Source: Umbelopsis ramanniana AG
Lineage: Eukaryota; Mucoromycota; Umbelopsidomycetes; Umbelopsidales; Umbelopsidaceae
Direction: 5' to 3'
DNA: 64,000 nt
Assembly: GCF_025399195.1 (NCBI RefSeq)
Contig: NW_026252099.1
Coordinates: 248,001-312,000, forward strand
Under the pieces are notes generated by a model. The model was not told the DNA's origin, ran no database searches, and worked only from the letters and a program-made list of their open reading frames with translations. The stretch's first letter is position 1, and the number at the start of each line of letters is the position of its first letter. The translations under genes were made by a program, and so were the position numbers. Positions 38,910-50,857 of the stretch are shown here, piece after piece.

Positions 38910-39067
38910 GTTGAACCTGGAGTTGTTGCAGGGCAGGATGCGTGTCCAGCCACTGCATTTGAATGTGACAGCGAAAGTGGGTGGACTCCGCACAAGCAAC
39001 GACAGGAAGCTCAGACAAAAAAAAGTTTCTACAGTGGCCAGCCAAGTCTCTCACATTTATTACAACA

Positions 39068-40046
39068 ATGCCAAAAGAAGTACACAACTCAAAGGTAAAA
39101 TCCCTCATCAGACCGTCACTGCAATAGTGGTTATCAATATTCCATCAGAAGACTTTGATTTAATTCTTCTGATCTCAATCTACAGGCAGCAACCGATGTC
39201 GCGCAGGAGTCTAAGCCCTATCCAACTTCTACGCGAAGACGAGCGAAAAAATTACGAGCCGAGACTACCAAGACTAAAGGAGCCGGAGCTGCCAAAACTG
39301 AGGAAGTTGAGGAAGCTGATGACGAAGAAGTAGAAAAGGCTATCGTTGATGCAGATATATCTGTGGACAATATCAAGCCTATTCAGAAGAAAAAAGGAAC
39401 GGGTAAAAAGACCAAAGTATTTGCTACGCAGGTAAGAACAAGAGGCGGATCATAAAACAGCGAACGAAACGCATAGAATGTATGACAATGTAACATGGCT
39501 AAACGAACGTAATTCTTTTTGGAAATTAGTCTTCGATGCTGAGCCTCATTGATATCGTTGCGGCCAAGGAAGACCAAAAATCACAAGGAAAATTGAAGCG
39601 TAGGGTAAGTTAAATTTCTCAACCTTAATTTTGTGAAATGGAATCACGTCATGATCCCCGGATCTACAACTAACCATTGTCGGTTGAATAGGCCGAAATC
39701 GAAGATAAGGCCGAACAACGTGAGCTGGCCGTCCTCGATGCTCAAGCGAAGAAGCAGAATCAATTGGTAGGTTAAATGTTACTGATATGAATGATGTTGA
39801 ATAATGCAAAAGGCTGATCCAATTACTTGAATTCAGGAATTGGTAAAGGAACAGATAAAGAACAAGCGACGAATACAGAAGCGAGAAAAGAAGCGCACCC
39901 TGAAGCAGCAGAGCTCCACGGCTCAAGAAAAGGTACCACCAATTTCTCACCCAGCTTCTTTTTCTCGTATCACTGTCATCTGACCCATCGTAACCTATTA
40001 TCAGCAGGCATCTTCTAAAAAGAAAAAGGTCGGCTTCGCATTATAA
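39068..40046 (+). CDS. lysine-rich coiled-coil protein, probably nucleolar
   Basis: Exons 39068-39094, 39186-39431, 39530-39604, 39692-39766, 39837-39932 and 40008-40046 give 185 aa; the last acceptor could be 3 nt earlier. The N-terminal half is basic then acidic (RRRAKKLRAETTKTKGAGAA, EEVEEADDEEVEKA). The second half is a charged helix (QRELAVLDAQAKKQNQLELV, NKRRIQKREKKRTLKQQ) with a KKKKVGFAL end. Such composition is common in small ribosome-biogenesis factors; an Slx9- or Loc1-like role is possible but not demonstrated. The ATG at 39068 is chosen because the 9-codon first exon splices in phase. A longer ORF starting at 38908 overlaps the clpP start and is unlikely. Confidence 0.65.
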
Positions 40047-40523
40047 AGCATCCACCGGATCAGTGTACATTAGCATAATCTAGAATTTTATCAAGAAACC
40101 CATTAAAGCAACAGCATACAAATCCGATTTGCCAAGAATGTGGCTCATTACAACCGCCTGTTATTGGATATAAGCCACACTGAATTGAGTAGTGGTCCAA
40201 GCTTGTACATGTCACACAGTTCGCTTCCAGTCATCCCCTCTTTCGTGAAGGGTGAGAAAAGCACACAATCGGAGAATGTTGTCGAACTCACTGATTGAAG
40301 TAGCATGGAAAGATTAAGAAACACAATGTTCAAATGTTGATCCAGGGGCGAGCGAAAGAAACATGGAGAAGCTGATTGTACTTTGCCACTACCCGCAGCA
40401 AGGAGAAATTGGAAAATGACGGGTGGGGCCATCCACGTTTATAGTGTTATTCCGTTTCAAAAAGTATAAAAAGGGCCATGCAAATTTCCTTCTCCTTCCC
40501 ATTTACTCTCAACTTCTTTCAAG
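40047..40523. other. intergenic, promoter of the small Pro-rich gene
   Basis: A strong TATA element (GTATAAAAAGG) sits at 40464-40474, about 50 nt before the start codon at 40524. It is followed by a pyrimidine-rich leader (CCTTCTCCTTCCC). No ORF of note. Confidence 0.5.
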
Positions 40524-40724
40524 ATGCCTGCTAAAGCTGCTCCAAAGGCCATGCCTCCACCACCACCTCCAAGCCCACTATTCAATTACCATTACAACTA
40601 TGCTTATAATTCTCATGGTATCTCTGTCAATATCAATTACAACTGCTCCTACCCGATAGCGATGTCCCCCCCTCCTCCACCTTTGCCAGTCGGTAAAGGG
40701 AAGGGAAAGCCAAAGGGAAAGTAG
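40524..40724 (+). CDS. small proline-rich basic-tailed protein
   Basis: A 66-codon intronless frame. It begins MPAKAAPKAMPPPPPPSP, continues with an Asn/Tyr-rich centre (FNYHYNYAYNSHGISVNINY), then a second Pro run (MSPPPPPLPVG), and ends KGKGKPKGK. There is no signal peptide or known domain. Support for it being real comes from the TATA box and pyrimidine leader at the right distance, the purine-rich start context (TCAAGATGCC), and the ordered composition. The PPPPPP runs could bind SH3 or profilin. An SH3 protein is encoded 0.8 kb downstream, which is suggestive only. I do not recognise a family. Confidence 0.6.
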   Translation: MPAKAAPKAMPPPPPPSPLFNYHYNYAYNSHGISVNINYNCSYPIAMSPPPPPLPVGKGKGKPKGK

Positions 40725-41503
40725 TTCTCGGTCCTTCATGTCCTCCAAGTCTTTCCACTCTGCGCTGTCACCTTATCAAGCCGCCACTTAAATTTATTCA
40801 ACCCTCAAGCATCTCATAACCATAGTAGAATAGTTCAATTGCTTATTTTCTTCTAATTTAAACCTCACTTCGTATATACATCCTAATCATAAAGAATGAT
40901 GAGCACTCATTGTATATAATCCAATCATCCGCCTGAGTTGTCTCCGGAACGGTGTGCTATTCAAAGTTGCGGTGAGGCTTCGTGATCTCGAAGCGTTCTC
41001 AGCCAATCGCTTTGGTGTGATTTGACCTGTCATATGAGGGAGATCATGCTTCCTTTTTCAGTAAGCCATTGGGGTGCGAGCCCATCTAAGTGGTGGCGGC
41101 TAAGCCAGCCTGACCTTGGCATTTTGTTGTGGGCAGTGACTGCATTACGATATGGCATCATGATTTTTAGAGATAAAATTGGTTGTTATCAACTTGGTGT
41201 TCAAAGTCATTCGATATGAAATGTAGGATGCTCCGAGCAGCTTGTATAAAAAATAGAAGGGGAAGGGGGAAATAATAAATGGCGAAAGTTCTGAGAAGCT
41301 GGCAGATACACCTGAGAAATTTGGTTTGTGACAGGGTGCGCGAAGGAAAGACTGACAAGGTCGAGAAGATATTACCCCCAACATATCAAATTACCAGAAT
41401 TGGGACAAAAGATGGATCTTTATTTGACAATGTTTACGCGCACAATGTGATCTTCTCAATCTAATAGCCTCTGAGATACACTTTTTATCTTGGCTTTAAG
41501 CCC
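40725..41503. other. convergent intergenic region
   Basis: 3' ends of the small Pro-rich gene (+) and the SH3 gene (-). Nothing coding was recognised; 60-80-codon frames at 41022-41464 lack motifs. Confidence 0.35.
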
Positions 41504-42621
41504 TTAGAAAATGGAATGGACAAGTTCGCTACCGGCTACAAAGTTTTGAATTAGCCACAAGCACTGTGCCGCGCAATAAGACTTTCTGTTTACTTACCTG
41601 ACATACCAACACCCCAAGCAGCGCCTGAGGCGACTTGTGACCCGAATTTCTTTGCGAACTTTTTGCCCTTACTTTCTTCGGCCGATGATTCGCCTTGAAC
41701 AGGAGCTGCATATACAGCCTGACCTGGTGGCGGAGACGGAGCATAACCTCCAGCAGGTGGGGGCTGGTACATGGCTGGAGGTGGAGGGTAGTTGTAAGGC
41801 AGAGAGCTAGTAGCTGGACTAGCGTAGGGATTAGCTGGAGGAGGAGGAGCTCCGTAGGGTGAACCACTTGGAGGCGGTGGGAACTGATTGTTAGCTTTGG
41901 CTTTGCTGGCTGGATTCCTATTTATGTAATTAATATGAGCGTGATCAACAACTGCAAGTTCGGCATATCTCACACAAGCCCTTACTCAATTTTGACGACA
42001 TGATTTTGGGGGAAAAGGCCAGATTTTCCGTGGAGCTTGCCTCTCCACCAATCGTCATTCACTTTAGTAGAGGCAACGTTAGATTAGCTTTTTATCCATC
42101 AAACCAATGTATGCCAAAAACAGGTCAATACACATACCAAATTCCGTAACTTCGATAATATCGCCTTTTCTAAAGGTGAGGTCCTCGTGATCCTGGCCTT
42201 GGTAGTCATATAATGCTTCTGCAGATGTTAAAGAGTACGCTGGAGGAATAGGTTCCGCTTCCTTTGCTGGCATACCCATGAAAGGAGGCTTTTCCGTATT
42301 ATTGAAGCCATTGTTAGGCAGTGCAGGCTTTGGAATTGGAAATTGCTTCTTCACATCGCTCATTTCGGCTCCAGGTGTGCGTCTGGGTGGGGGAGTTGTT
42401 TTGAAAGAGTTCGGTCGTGGGTTGGGAGGAGGTATATTAGCAGCTGAATTGCGAGGCATGGGCATCTCCGTTCCAGATGTGACGTTTATGCTTCTAGGCA
42501 AAAGTCTTGAGATTTCATCATGAGCTTGGACAGAAAGGTAGTTCTGATCCTTCAAAAAGGACAAGTTTTGTTGAATATTTGACAGTATGTAGTTTGCTAA
42601 GGCACTTTCTTTGTCGCTCAT
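41504..42621 (-). CDS. SH3 protein, Lsb1/Pin3-like actin regulator
   Basis: Exons 42621-42138, 42061-41986, 41917-41598 and 41535-41504 give 303 aa. The N-terminal helix (ALANYILSNIQQNLSFLKDQ...EISRLLP) matches the start of Lsb1/Pin3. After a Pro-rich linker comes one SH3 domain: AEALYDYQGQDHEDLTFRKGDIIEV, then NDDWWRGKLHGKSGLFPQNHV, with the ALYDY, WW and P-x-x-HV ligand-binding residues intact. The tail is rich in Pro, Tyr and Ala and ends with KKFGSQVASGAAWGVGMSAGSELVHSIF. The last 11 codons come from a 32-nt exon chosen because it recreates the conserved G(S/A)-x-(I/L)V-x-SIF end. Homologues bind Las17/WASP and modulate actin patches. Confidence 0.88.
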
Positions 42622-43548
42622 GGCAGTAATTAAACGGGGCAATGCCAAGAAAGAAGAAAAGTAACGCACCAGGGGTTACTGTCAACGGAAATTTGAAACG
42701 GCTACTTTTCCCGGCAGCGCCGACCAGTCAATCGCTGCATGTCTTTTGTTTCATTACCACTGTTTACGTGGTTCTACGCACTCATTTACCTCCAATTTAA
42801 AAGCTTGCGACCTTGCAAAACTTTTTAACGTGAAACTGTAGATGCATATCCTTAGTGATTTATGTTAATAAAGGTCAAAACGCTGAATCGCTCGTTGAGC
42901 ACAACTGGCCATCTCGCAAGCTATTTATAGTACGAGCGCGCTAGAATTGTTATAACCGAAAAACCACTCAACGGTATCTCAACACTAGCAATTCTTTTGT
43001 CAATTCTGTTTGATAATTGGTGTCCCTATTGGCGTACATTTTCAAGCAATTTTTCCTGTCAGTCCAATGTCATTATTGTTTTGGAAGACTTGAATAGAAT
43101 GCAATGTAAATGATACATTTTGATGCGGAATTATAAAGGAAGGTTCAGAAGTATTAATGGCCATAGGGAAAGACAATCAACCGTAATCCGGCAAAACTAC
43201 ACCTATGTGATATTATGGACTTGCAATTGCTTCGAAAATACTTCTAAATGGAAGGCTTTTTCACAGATTTCGCCTGTCATAGAGAGGTTCCCCAACTGTC
43301 TGTATTTTTTTAATGCTAGCCATATCAATAGATAAGTTCTTTGCGTTGACTTATAGACTTTGCGAGGCACTCATAAAAAACAACAATTGTGGTTGACAAA
43401 ACCATACGATATGGCACACTTTGCTTTCCTGGTTTTTGGTCTGGAAACGAAATTGAAATTCCAGTGAAAAGGCAGTCACTCTCGCAACCTCTCTCCATTT
43501 GCCCTTTCTTCCAACAGCTTGTCCACAGCAATTGTAACGTGAATTCAA
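42622..43548. other. divergent intergenic region
   Basis: 927 bp between the SH3 gene (-) and the deubiquitinase gene (+). It is AT-rich with no supported ORF. An upstream exon of the deubiquitinase could lie here because its assigned start context is weak. Confidence 0.35.
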
Positions 43549-46500
43549 ATGCAGGTGGACGACGAAGACGACATCGACATTGGAGGTAGCGAAGAAGTTT
43601 CGATCGAAACAAAGTCAGAGAATGACAATGGAAAGCCACATATCAAGTACGAAAGTGAATCTGATCTCATAAGACTTTTTGAACACAAATGCTTATACAC
43701 TTTTAGTTTCGAGACAGCAGTAGATACCCAAGGTGGACAGAATAATGATCAGTATACTGTACATATAGCAGCAGATTATCAGGAAAGTGGCTGGGAACCA
43801 CATCAGGTATTTTGGCAGTACCAACTTTTCCAACCACGTCCGCGTAGTTGATTAACTCTATTTGCTTCATAGGCGATTGACACGTCAGATATGGATGAAA
43901 AATCAAAGGCACTTATACAACAAATGCTTGCAGAAGAAGAATATTACTTTGGTGCTGGCACAAATAGCTTAGAGCACGGCGATTATGTCGAGCCCAAGCC
44001 GAAGAAACGAAAAGTGCAGAAACGTGATCCGAAAGCGAGCAATGCTGGTGATACGAATTATAAGCCAAAAGCGCAGGACGGTCAAGGTAAGCCACTGAAG
44101 AATCAGTACAATAGCTATAAGGTCGTTTTTCTAATTTTGATGCTGTCGACAGGCAAACACACTATATCGTCAGCGGAGCTACCATCTCACAAAACGCGTT
44201 GGTCGGCCGAAGAGGATGAACAGCTTAGGAGGGCTTTGGTAAGCTTAGATTGCGTGCTACGTTACGTATATGATTTTTTTTTTTTGAATTTATCATGATT
44301 TTACAGGAACAATTTGGCTATGGTAACTGGAAGGCGGTCTCGGAAGCGGTCGGTAGTCGCAACCCTTTACAATGTAAAAATCATGCGCGACATCTCGTCA
44401 ACTCGTCAAAAGTAAGTCAATCGGTTCAAAAAGAGAATATTCTTGATTTTCATGGCTAACCAGGCTCTCAGATCATCCATTCGCCAGAGACAGATGCAAA
44501 GTCTGATTTTATTAAGGGTAGTGAAAGCGTTAAAGCGGTATCTGAGCCCCGTGGGGATGAAGACGAGATTTCAGCACACAATGGTCAAGCAGAAGATCGT
44601 CGTCCGTCGACACACGAAGTTGAAAATGGAAACGGTAATTCTGGAGAAATAGAACTTCATAGCGACCATGCACTTCCAGGAACTGAAGAACCTCTAGATG
44701 CCACCATGGAAGATATTGAAGTGGATATTGACGAGAATGCTTCCACGAAGCCAGAGGCTAATGAAGTATTCAATAGTGAAGGTTCCATGGAAGAAGATAT
44801 CGTTTCTACCACTAGGTATACGTCTGGCATGGATACGATAGGGCCACCTTTGGATTATATAACTCCATTAAAAGATGAAGTGAAAGAGGAAAGCATCTCC
44901 GACACGATACCGAGCAACCCAGTGCAAGAAGGCAATGAAGAAATACTTTCAGAATCGACCGTGATTCTGCCTCCTGACAGTAGTCCAAAAACCACCATTA
45001 CCGAGGAAAGCAAATTTGAAAATCAATCTATAGCGACGACTGAGGACAATGAGAAAGAGAATCATCTCGCAAATAATGAACATCAGAATGATGCGTCTAT
45101 CCTATCTAAAAGCAAAGGGATGACCTTGATATCTGACATTCCGCGGAAAGTCGAGGAAGCTCTTGAAGGAATAGCTGAAGAAGCAGAAGAAGCAGAAGAA
45201 GCAGAAGAGGAGAATGTTGAGCAAGCGTCCCAATCGCCTGACTTGATCTCTGATGAAAAGGTATTTGCCAGCTTATGTCCATTGCATTGCCACTCTTTGA
45301 AAAACATATTAAACACCACACTCGTAGCGATTTGATCCTCATAATGCTAGTGTAGATGAAGTCAATAACAACCGAGAATGGTTTTTAGGTAAACCATCCA
45401 AGACTCCTGAGAGATATCTAAAAATTCGAAACACGATAATTGCATCTTGGAATCGATGTAAACCGCGATATCTTACGAAAACAAGTGCTCGTAACGGTCT
45501 CAAAGATTGTGGCGACGTGAACGCCATTGGTCGTGTGCATACCTACTTAGAGGCCATTGGTGCTATTAATACAAACTGCATCACCAACCCTCCTCGACCA
45601 AAGAGACCAGCCGTAGCACATGTTGAATATTATTCTGATGAAGATGAACAAGGTGTCGGTCAAGTACCTGATTGGGTGATGGAATATGATGGGTATGCAT
45701 CTGTTATAGCCCTTCTATGGAGTGAATGACCAGATCTGATTTACTAAACTGTATTTAATGAATCAGCCCGAGAAAGCGCAAGGTGAGAGACGAGCGCGGT
45801 CGATGGGTGGACCCAAAGGATCTGGAAGGCAGAGTAATAGAGCATGGTGTTCAGATTGAAGAAGGTAATACTTGCCATTCATTGTGGTTTTCCATTCCCT
45901 TCGTTTCTACTTAATGTGATTCTATTCCCTTAAAAGCCAAATCACGCCCGAAACGAACGATAAGACGACCGAAGCATTTAGATGATGATTTCCGTAATGG
46001 CTACGACCCCTTCCGATTGGTGCCTTTAGAGCAGTATGACCAACAACCTCCTTTTCATGTTACGATTGTTAGCGATGCTCTGGTATGATGGTTTACATTC
46101 ATGAAACTTTTTCATTACTCAATCCTAATATTTCAACAGCTTGTCATGGATTTCCATTCGTACCTTGCACACACCGAAATTATCGGCCTACTAGGAGGAA
46201 AATTTAATGCAGATACGAGGCGACTGGAAGTACAATGCACTTTCCCCTGCAAAAGTACTAGCACTGGTATACAGGTAAACTGAGTACACATTTAGTCATC
46301 ACAATGTCATGGTATCATCTCACAAATAGTTTCATTAGTGCGAGATGGATCCGGAATCTGAGATGCGTGCTCGAGAAGTATTTGCTGAAAAAGGCATGGC
46401 TGTTGTTGGCTGGTACCACTCCCATCCCACGTTTGAACCAAATCCAAGCGTAAGAGATATCGAAAACCAGTCATCTTACCAGGTAACTTACTACTCCAGT

Positions 46501-47206
46501 ACTATGCTCGATCGGTTAATAGGAGTCTCACCTCATTGTTCGCTGTTGCAGTCTCTCTTTCGGCATGAAGAGACTGGTCTAGAACCTTTCATTGGAGTGA
46601 TCGTTAGCCCTTATGACCATGCAGCAGATACGAACAAATCCAAGTTCCAATATCTGTCCATTAGTCCGGGTTGGGATGCCTCGGGTTCATTCCGTATGTT
46701 ATCTTTTTTAAAATGCATCTATTGATAAGACAAAAACGCTAACCGTACAGCTAACAGGAATGCCATACGCCTGTGTCACTGAAATACAACAATGTGATCA
46801 ACCTGACAATGATATATACCCGCAGCTACAGGCTCTAGTAGATGAATATTGCGATTATGAGCAGTAAGTAAACTCTTCTCTTAGCTGCAAGTCATTGCTG
46901 TACTCATCATACGTTAATTACAGTCGTGTCAATATGTCTGAACAATTTCCTAAAGACGGTACAAACACCCGCTTAGACAAGCTACTTGAGTCACTTTCTG
47001 GACATCTCGTTCCTGAAATCGATGAATCTATCGAATTTTTAAATCAAGTGCGAAAGCTGGTTGTGGACAAACTTCCACCACCTCCTCCGAAAGGTGGTGA
47101 CCATATGATATCGGGAACAAACGAAGACGCTACGACAAAGGTTCATGACATAAATCCAGTTCAACCCACAGTTACAAATGGTCTTGATAGCCACACCCCG
47201 TCCTAA
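43549..47206 (+). CDS. MYSM1-like histone H2A deubiquitinase (SANT-SWIRM-JAMM)
   Basis: Thirteen exons: 43549-43806, 43873-44086, 44153-44238, 44307-44411, 44472-45260, 45328-45692, 45767-45864, 45937-46082, 46140-46274, 46339-46482, 46552-46693, 46758-46863 and 46924-47206; 956 aa. A SANT/Myb domain (~172-220, [22 protein letters not shown]) precedes a long acidic region with [20 protein letters not shown] domain follows (~490-580, [35 protein letters not shown]). The MPN+/JAMM domain has Glu700 ([10 protein letters not shown]), His759-x-His761, Ser769 and Asp772 in [16 protein letters not shown], so the zinc site is intact. The domain order equals animal MYSM1 (2A-DUB), which removes ubiquitin from H2A. 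Activity is therefore expected. The start codon is less certain than the body. Confidence 0.9.
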
Positions 47207-47603
47207 TATCCATCCTTTATAATATTGAAATTCGCTTCGAAGACGTTATCCCAACACCCTCTCCTGTACCTATGATCAAATTAGTAAAAAGTTGTAAAAT
47301 ATGCACCGCCAAAAACAGTCATTTGTAATCGTATGCAGTTTCTTGAGTTTGTTCGTAAGAACCATTTTACAGAAATGGACCGCACTGTCACATTGTGCAT
47401 TCCTGAAAACATCTCTAGAAAGAGTACGTCTGCATCTCACAAAAATGAAAGCAAAGCATAGCAGATATCACATAATATGAACTTGCAAAAACTGCTTCAC
47501 TGTAATGTAGAACACCCCATATACCCCAGCTATTACAATAAATATCTCATGAACAAAATGCATGCTGTCCTTCTGGGCATGCACTATGGATTTATTACAA
47601 TAT
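47207..47603. other. convergent 3' region
   Basis: 397 bp between the deubiquitinase (+) and the first reductase (-). It contains AATAAATATC near 47539 as a possible poly(A) signal. No gene seen. Confidence 0.4.
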
Positions 47604-48737
47604 TTACAAGTCAAAAACATGTTTAACGCTATCCGAAAACTCAACCAACGATGTTTCGAGGTCCTTGTATTGAATACCTAAAGCCTTGGTAGCCTTGGAG
47701 CCATCAAAAGTTTGATCATGAGGTGGATATTTTCCAGGGGTGCCTTCAGGAATAATTTCCTTGCGTTCTGGATAATGTTTACGCAGAATATCAACAATTT
47801 GTTGAGGATCATAAGTATCTGCCGACAAGATGAAACGTTCGCCACTTGTCTCAGACCCTCTTTCAATAGCACGAACATGTGCCAGAGCGACATCCTCTAC
47901 ATTGACGTAAGGCATTTGGCCGTTGCCAGCTGTCAAATCTACCTTTCCAGTGTAAAACACAGCAATTATGCCAGGGGATCCCGACACCTCCGCAGCTGAC
48001 TTAGGTGCGGGAATGATTCTGCCGATACATACAGCAGGTAAGATTGCATTTATGGTGAATTTTGGAGACTCGTCTTTTTGGAATTTCCACAACGCTTTCT
48101 CGGCTTCGGTTTTGCTTGCTGCATAAGAGATAGAGCCATCTACAGGATCTCCTTTTTTCCAGTGACGAATCTTTTCGTAAGCTCCCTCATTCCAATCTTT
48201 CTCAGTGAAGGTATAGGGATGATCAATATCTCGGCTGGCAACTGAAACAACGCTGGAAGTGATAACGACATGCTTGACATTCTTGCCGTATTTGTGTGCG
48301 GAATGCAAAAGACTGATTGTTCCATTGATAGCTGGATTGACGACATCTCTGATTGGATCTTCAGGGTTAAAAGTCACTGGCGAAGCCGTATGAGCAATAG
48401 CATCAACATCTGGAGTGGATATTATGGAATATCGATTAGCATTTAACGCGAAAACTCCTGGTTAGCGCATCAGTCTTGCATGGGAATAACATTCACCTTT
48501 GACAGCTTCATCAAAAGCTCCTTCTTTTTCCAAGTCTCCAGTGATAAGAATTTTGAACTTATCGCTTCCATAGTCAGCAAAAAGAGTCTGGACAGCATCA
48601 GCTTTAGCTTGGCTTCTAGCAGTTCCAGTCACCCTGTATCCAGCTTTCAACAGCTGGTTTGCAACATGTGTTGCAATAAATCCAGTCACACCAGTAACGA
48701 GAACATGAGATCCCTTTTCAATAGTGTTTGATGGCAT
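47604..48737 (-). CDS. NAD(P)-dependent reductase, tandem copy 1
   Basis: Exons 48737-48497 and 48409-47604 give 348 aa. This is an extended short-chain dehydrogenase related to dihydroflavonol-4-reductase and yeast Gre2. It has the dinucleotide motif VTGVTGFIATHVANQLL, the Ser of the triad in ITSSVVSVAS, and the catalytic Tyr-x3-Lys in YAASKTEAEKAL. The region after residue ~200 would shape the substrate pocket. Substrates of the family are aldehydes and ketones. It is the most diverged of the four copies in its second half (TGNGQMPYVNVEDVAL instead of VTTSxVxxHYVNV). A TATATAAG lies ~80 nt upstream. The single intron falls at the same place in all four copies, after the codon for Lys in EAVKG. 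Confidence 0.92.
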
Positions 48738-49279
48738 ATTTCTTGAGTTATAGTTGATAAGGTTGTATATCCAGCGACTTCTGCTTTCGACGGCATAGAA
48801 AAAAATTAAGTGCCCCTTATATATCTTCTAGTGTGACTACTAAGTGCTTTCGAGAAGATCAATTTGTCAGCTTGGTTATTGGTAAGCCCCCGCATAAGAG
48901 GCAATAACATCTAAAGCAAGGCCTCTGAACCTGTCATTGAACAATTCGAAATATTACTTGTGGATGAATGATGCAGATTTGCTATCAACCGAAATTCTGA
49001 AGCTGTCAAAACGCGTATATCAAATCCTTTATAGGAGTAAGACTTTGTTCATTCAACATACCATCTGAAATAGAGTGTACAGTTACTTCATTTCGATTGC
49101 TTCAGCGGGCAAGACGCTGATGAGCGCAAAGTGTTAAAAATCACGCAAAATAATCACATAATCACGGCTAATTTCATGGCAATGGCTATTAAATTTTTTA
49201 AATTATAAAATTTATTCAGTTTCTTATCGCTTTATCTCACTAAATGATATGGTATAGATCGTCGTAAAGCGTTATATTT
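48738..49279. other. spacer between reductase copies 1 and 2
   Basis: 542 bp, AT-rich, with a TATATAAG (plus-strand reading CTTATATA, 48817-48824) for copy 1. No coding remnant was recognised. Confidence 0.4.
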
Positions 49280-50407
49280 TTAATAAAGCTGTTTGACACT
49301 GTCAATCAACTCGACCAAGCTAGTCTCCAAACTCTTATATTCGATGCCTAGAATTCGGGTAGCTTTGCTGCCATCAATCGATTGAGTGAACTTCGGGTAT
49401 TGGCCGGGGGTACCTTCGACGATAATGTCCTTGCGTTCGGGGTAATGCTTGCGCAGGATATCAACAACCTCTTGAAGAGCATAGCCTCTAGCGATCAAGA
49501 TGAATCGTTCGCCATTTGTTTCAGAGCCCCTTTCAATGGCACGCACATGTGCTAAACCAACGTCCTCGACATTCACATAATGGAGAAAGACGCTGGAAGT
49601 TGTAACATCAGTAGCTTTCCCGCTATAATACACAGTGATCATTGCAGGTGTTCCTGTTATGTCATTAGATGACTTGGGTGTTGGGATAACAGCTCCAAAT
49701 GTGACACCAGGTAAGATAGTATTGATGGTGAACTTTGGAGACACTTCCTTCTGGAATTTCCACAAGGCGCGCTCTGCTGCGACTTTGCTTGCTGCATAGG
49801 CGAAACCGCCGTTGACTGGATCACCCTTCTTCCATTGGCTAACAGTTTCGTACACTTGGTCATTCCAGTTCTCTTCGGTATAGACACGTGGTGATTCATT
49901 TAATGGATCAAGGAGAGTTGCACTGCTTGACGTGACGACGACATGTTTGACGTTCTTGCCATATTTGTGTGCGGATTGTAGGAGGCTGAGTGTTCCATTA
50001 ACAGCAGGATTGATGACGTCTCTGATTGGGTCCTCCGGATTAAAGCTGGTTGGAGAGGCAACGTGGGCAATGGCGTCGACGTCTAAAGTAGAGCATTGAC
50101 GGTCAGTAAGTTTTCAATTTTGTGGAATTTGAATCCAAATAATCGCGAAAGAAAGCGAAAACAAACCTTTAACAGCTTCGTCAAAAGCTCCTTCTTTTTC
50201 TAAGTCTCCAGTGATGACTACTTTGAACTTATCGCTTCCATAGTCCGCAAACAATGCTAGGATGGAATCAGCTTTGGCTTGGCTTCTAGCGGTTCCAGTG
50301 ACGCTATATCCAGCTTTCAAAAACTGGTTTGCAACGTGAGCGGCAATGAATCCAGTTACACCGGTAACTAGAACATTAGAACCTTTTTCAAATGTAACTG
50401 GGGACAT
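49280..50407 (-). CDS. NAD(P)-dependent reductase, tandem copy 2
   Basis: Exons 50407-50167 and 50082-49280 give 347 aa. The motifs match copy 1: VTGVTGFIAAHVANQFL, VVTSSSATLL and YAASKVAAERALWKF. It is closest to copies 3 and 4 in the lid (TDVTTSSVFLHYVNVEDV). The frame is open 83 codons further upstream, but the Met at 50407 aligns with the starts of the other copies (MSPVTFEKGSNVLVTG). No disabling change was seen. Confidence 0.92.
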
Positions 50408-50857
50408 TATGTATGAGCTTTGGGTAGTTTTAATTTCTTCGATTTGTAGGCATACAATGACATTTTTATTCATTTGACGAAATTTAGGGACGGCACGTGA
50501 TTTGCCGTGGTGGTCCTCTTTGTAAGCGTTTTCGAGTCCGTCCATTCGGGAATGTTTATCCAGGCCGAAAAGAACGTTGCATAATTGGCTGAATGGCCAC
50601 TTTAATTTTACTCTTGAAACCAGCTGGCCATGAAATAAGGACATTTCCCATCCGTTCATCCTTTATGCTGAGCTTATCCGATAGCTTCGATCTGGTCGGG
50701 TTGATGACAAACAATTTACCCAGGTACACTAAGCTTTCATTTCTTCTACAAAGGTTGTATAAGGCCAGGAGGTCGTATTATACACGTCAATATGTGTAGA
50801 TTTCTATTGTTGATTTTTTTATTTAGAATTTTTTCTACACTCGAGCTTCTACATAAT
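50408..50857. other. spacer between reductase copies 2 and 3
   Basis: 450 bp including the copy 2 leader. The open frame extending the copy 2 N-terminus (to 50659) has no similarity to the other copies and is treated as leader. Confidence 0.4.

Noticed and set aside
38908-39333. 141-codon plus-strand ORF starting on top of the clpP start codon
   Set aside because: The ATG at 39068 with a spliced second exon gives a coherent Lys/Glu-rich protein. The longer frame reads through an intron.
50408-50659. 83-codon N-terminal extension of reductase copy 2
   Set aside because: The other three copies start at the aligned Met, and the extension has no similarity to anything in the array.
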